Assembly: GCA_002376965.1 (NCBI GenBank)
Contig: DFOV01000351.1
Location: forward strand, 1 to 5,357
Direction: 5' to 3'
Source of the DNA: Gammaproteobacteria bacterium UBA3532
Lineage (GTDB): Bacteria; Pseudomonadota; Gammaproteobacteria; Enterobacterales; UBA3532
Length of the DNA: 5,357 nucleotides
The notes under the pieces are model-generated. The model searched no databases. It was not told where the DNA came from and worked only from the letters and a program-made list of their open reading frames with translations. Shown piece by piece: positions 5,141 through 5,357 of this stretch (the stretch's first letter is position 1; the number at the start of each line of letters is the position of its first letter). The position numbers were made by a program, and so were the translations under genes.

Positions 5141-5357
5141 ACTCGACGCCGTGCAGCGGCAAGAAGCGCTAGTCCGATCAACAACATTGACCCTGGCTCA
5201 GCAATGTCAACGATGAATGGCGAGTTAGGTGCGTCAAACTGGCTGATGTGACTGATTTTAGTAATACTGATAGTGCCAAACCCTAATGACAGTAAGTCAA
5301 CAACAGCGTAGTTAAGGTCTGGTGTATTTTGATACTCGAGTTTAGAGCGAGCCCCGC
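5137..5357 (-). CDS. C-terminus of a PEP-CTERM-like sorted protein (runs off right edge)
   Basis: The last 72 codons of a minus-strand gene are visible, with the stop at 5139-5137. The very end reads IAEPGSML, then a short hydrophobic helix (LLIGLALLAAA) and a basic tail, RRRV. This Glu-Pro-Gly, transmembrane, Arg-rich order is the PEP-CTERM sorting signal, which exosortase cuts and anchors or releases in Gram-negative bacteria with extracellular polysaccharide. The first residue of the usual PEP triplet is Ala here. The 50 residues before it (SKLEYQNTPDLNYAVVD and on) look like the end of an exported beta-rich domain with no recognised family. The signal peptide would lie outside the window. 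It converges on the ebo operon and its stop codon overlaps that of eboF, with no intergenic space. There is no evidence that it belongs to the ebo pathway. Confidence 0.78.
   Translation of the reverse strand, partial: GARSKLEYQNTPDLNYAVVDLLSLGFGTISITKISHISQFDAPNSPFIVDIAEPGSMLLIGLALLAAARRRV

Noticed and set aside
5148..5207. Possible terminator hairpins after eboF (GCCG/CGGC at 5148-5160 and ACATTG/CAATGT at 5184-5207)
   Set aside because: The stems are only 4 and 6 bp with no following T-run, and they lie in the coding sequence of the convergent PEP-CTERM-like gene.

Overview
The window carries most of one arm of an ebo-type gene cluster (also called EDB in Pseudomonas fluorescens) from what looks like a free-living, probably aquatic, gammaproteobacterium. 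The organism call is an inference. It rests on moderate base composition, gammaproteobacterial-looking proteins, a C-terminal PEP-CTERM-type sorting tail on the right-hand gene (found in exosortase-bearing Gram-negatives) and an intergenic palindromic repeat resembling dispersed repeats of marine gammaproteobacteria. I cannot name a genus.

Layout. Positions 1-378 (minus strand) are the N-terminal 126 codons of an EboA-domain protein that runs off the left edge. Positions 379-809 are a divergent intergenic region with no gene. It holds candidate promoters at both ends and, between them, a roughly 200-base imperfect inverted-repeat element (521-722) that can fold in two mutually exclusive ways. 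From 810 to 5140 four plus-strand genes form a tight operon: a TIM-barrel sugar phosphate isomerase/epimerase-like protein, a UbiA-like membrane prenyltransferase (EboC), a second and divergent xylose-isomerase-like TIM barrel (EboE), and an alkaline-phosphatase-superfamily protein (EboF-like). Two junctions are 8-base overlaps. The eboC-eboE junction instead carries three copies of an 18-base tandem repeat followed by a strong ribosome binding site. At the right edge (5137-5357, minus strand) the C-terminus of an unrelated convergent gene ends in a PEP-CTERM-like tail, and its stop codon overlaps that of the eboF-like gene within TTAA.

How the genes may work together. Established knowledge: ebo clusters were linked to moving the scytonemin precursor to the periplasm in Nostoc punctiforme, and the homologous EDB locus to repelling grazing nematodes in Pseudomonas fluorescens. 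The actual product and chemistry are unresolved. The usual set is EboA, EboB (TatD-like hydrolase), EboC, EboD (3-dehydroquinate-synthase-like), EboE and a phosphatase-like protein. Here eboA is split from eboC/eboE/eboF onto the opposite strand, and an additional isomerase heads the right arm. EboB and EboD are not in the window and may lie to the left behind eboA. Inference: the soluble isomerases and a cyclase build a polar sugar- or cyclitol-derived unit, EboC attaches it to a polyprenyl group at the inner membrane, and the phosphatase-like protein acts on or binds the intermediate. Points deserving a second look are the split cluster, the bistable intergenic repeat, the altered metal site of the EboF-like protein, and the tandem repeat at the eboC-eboE junction.
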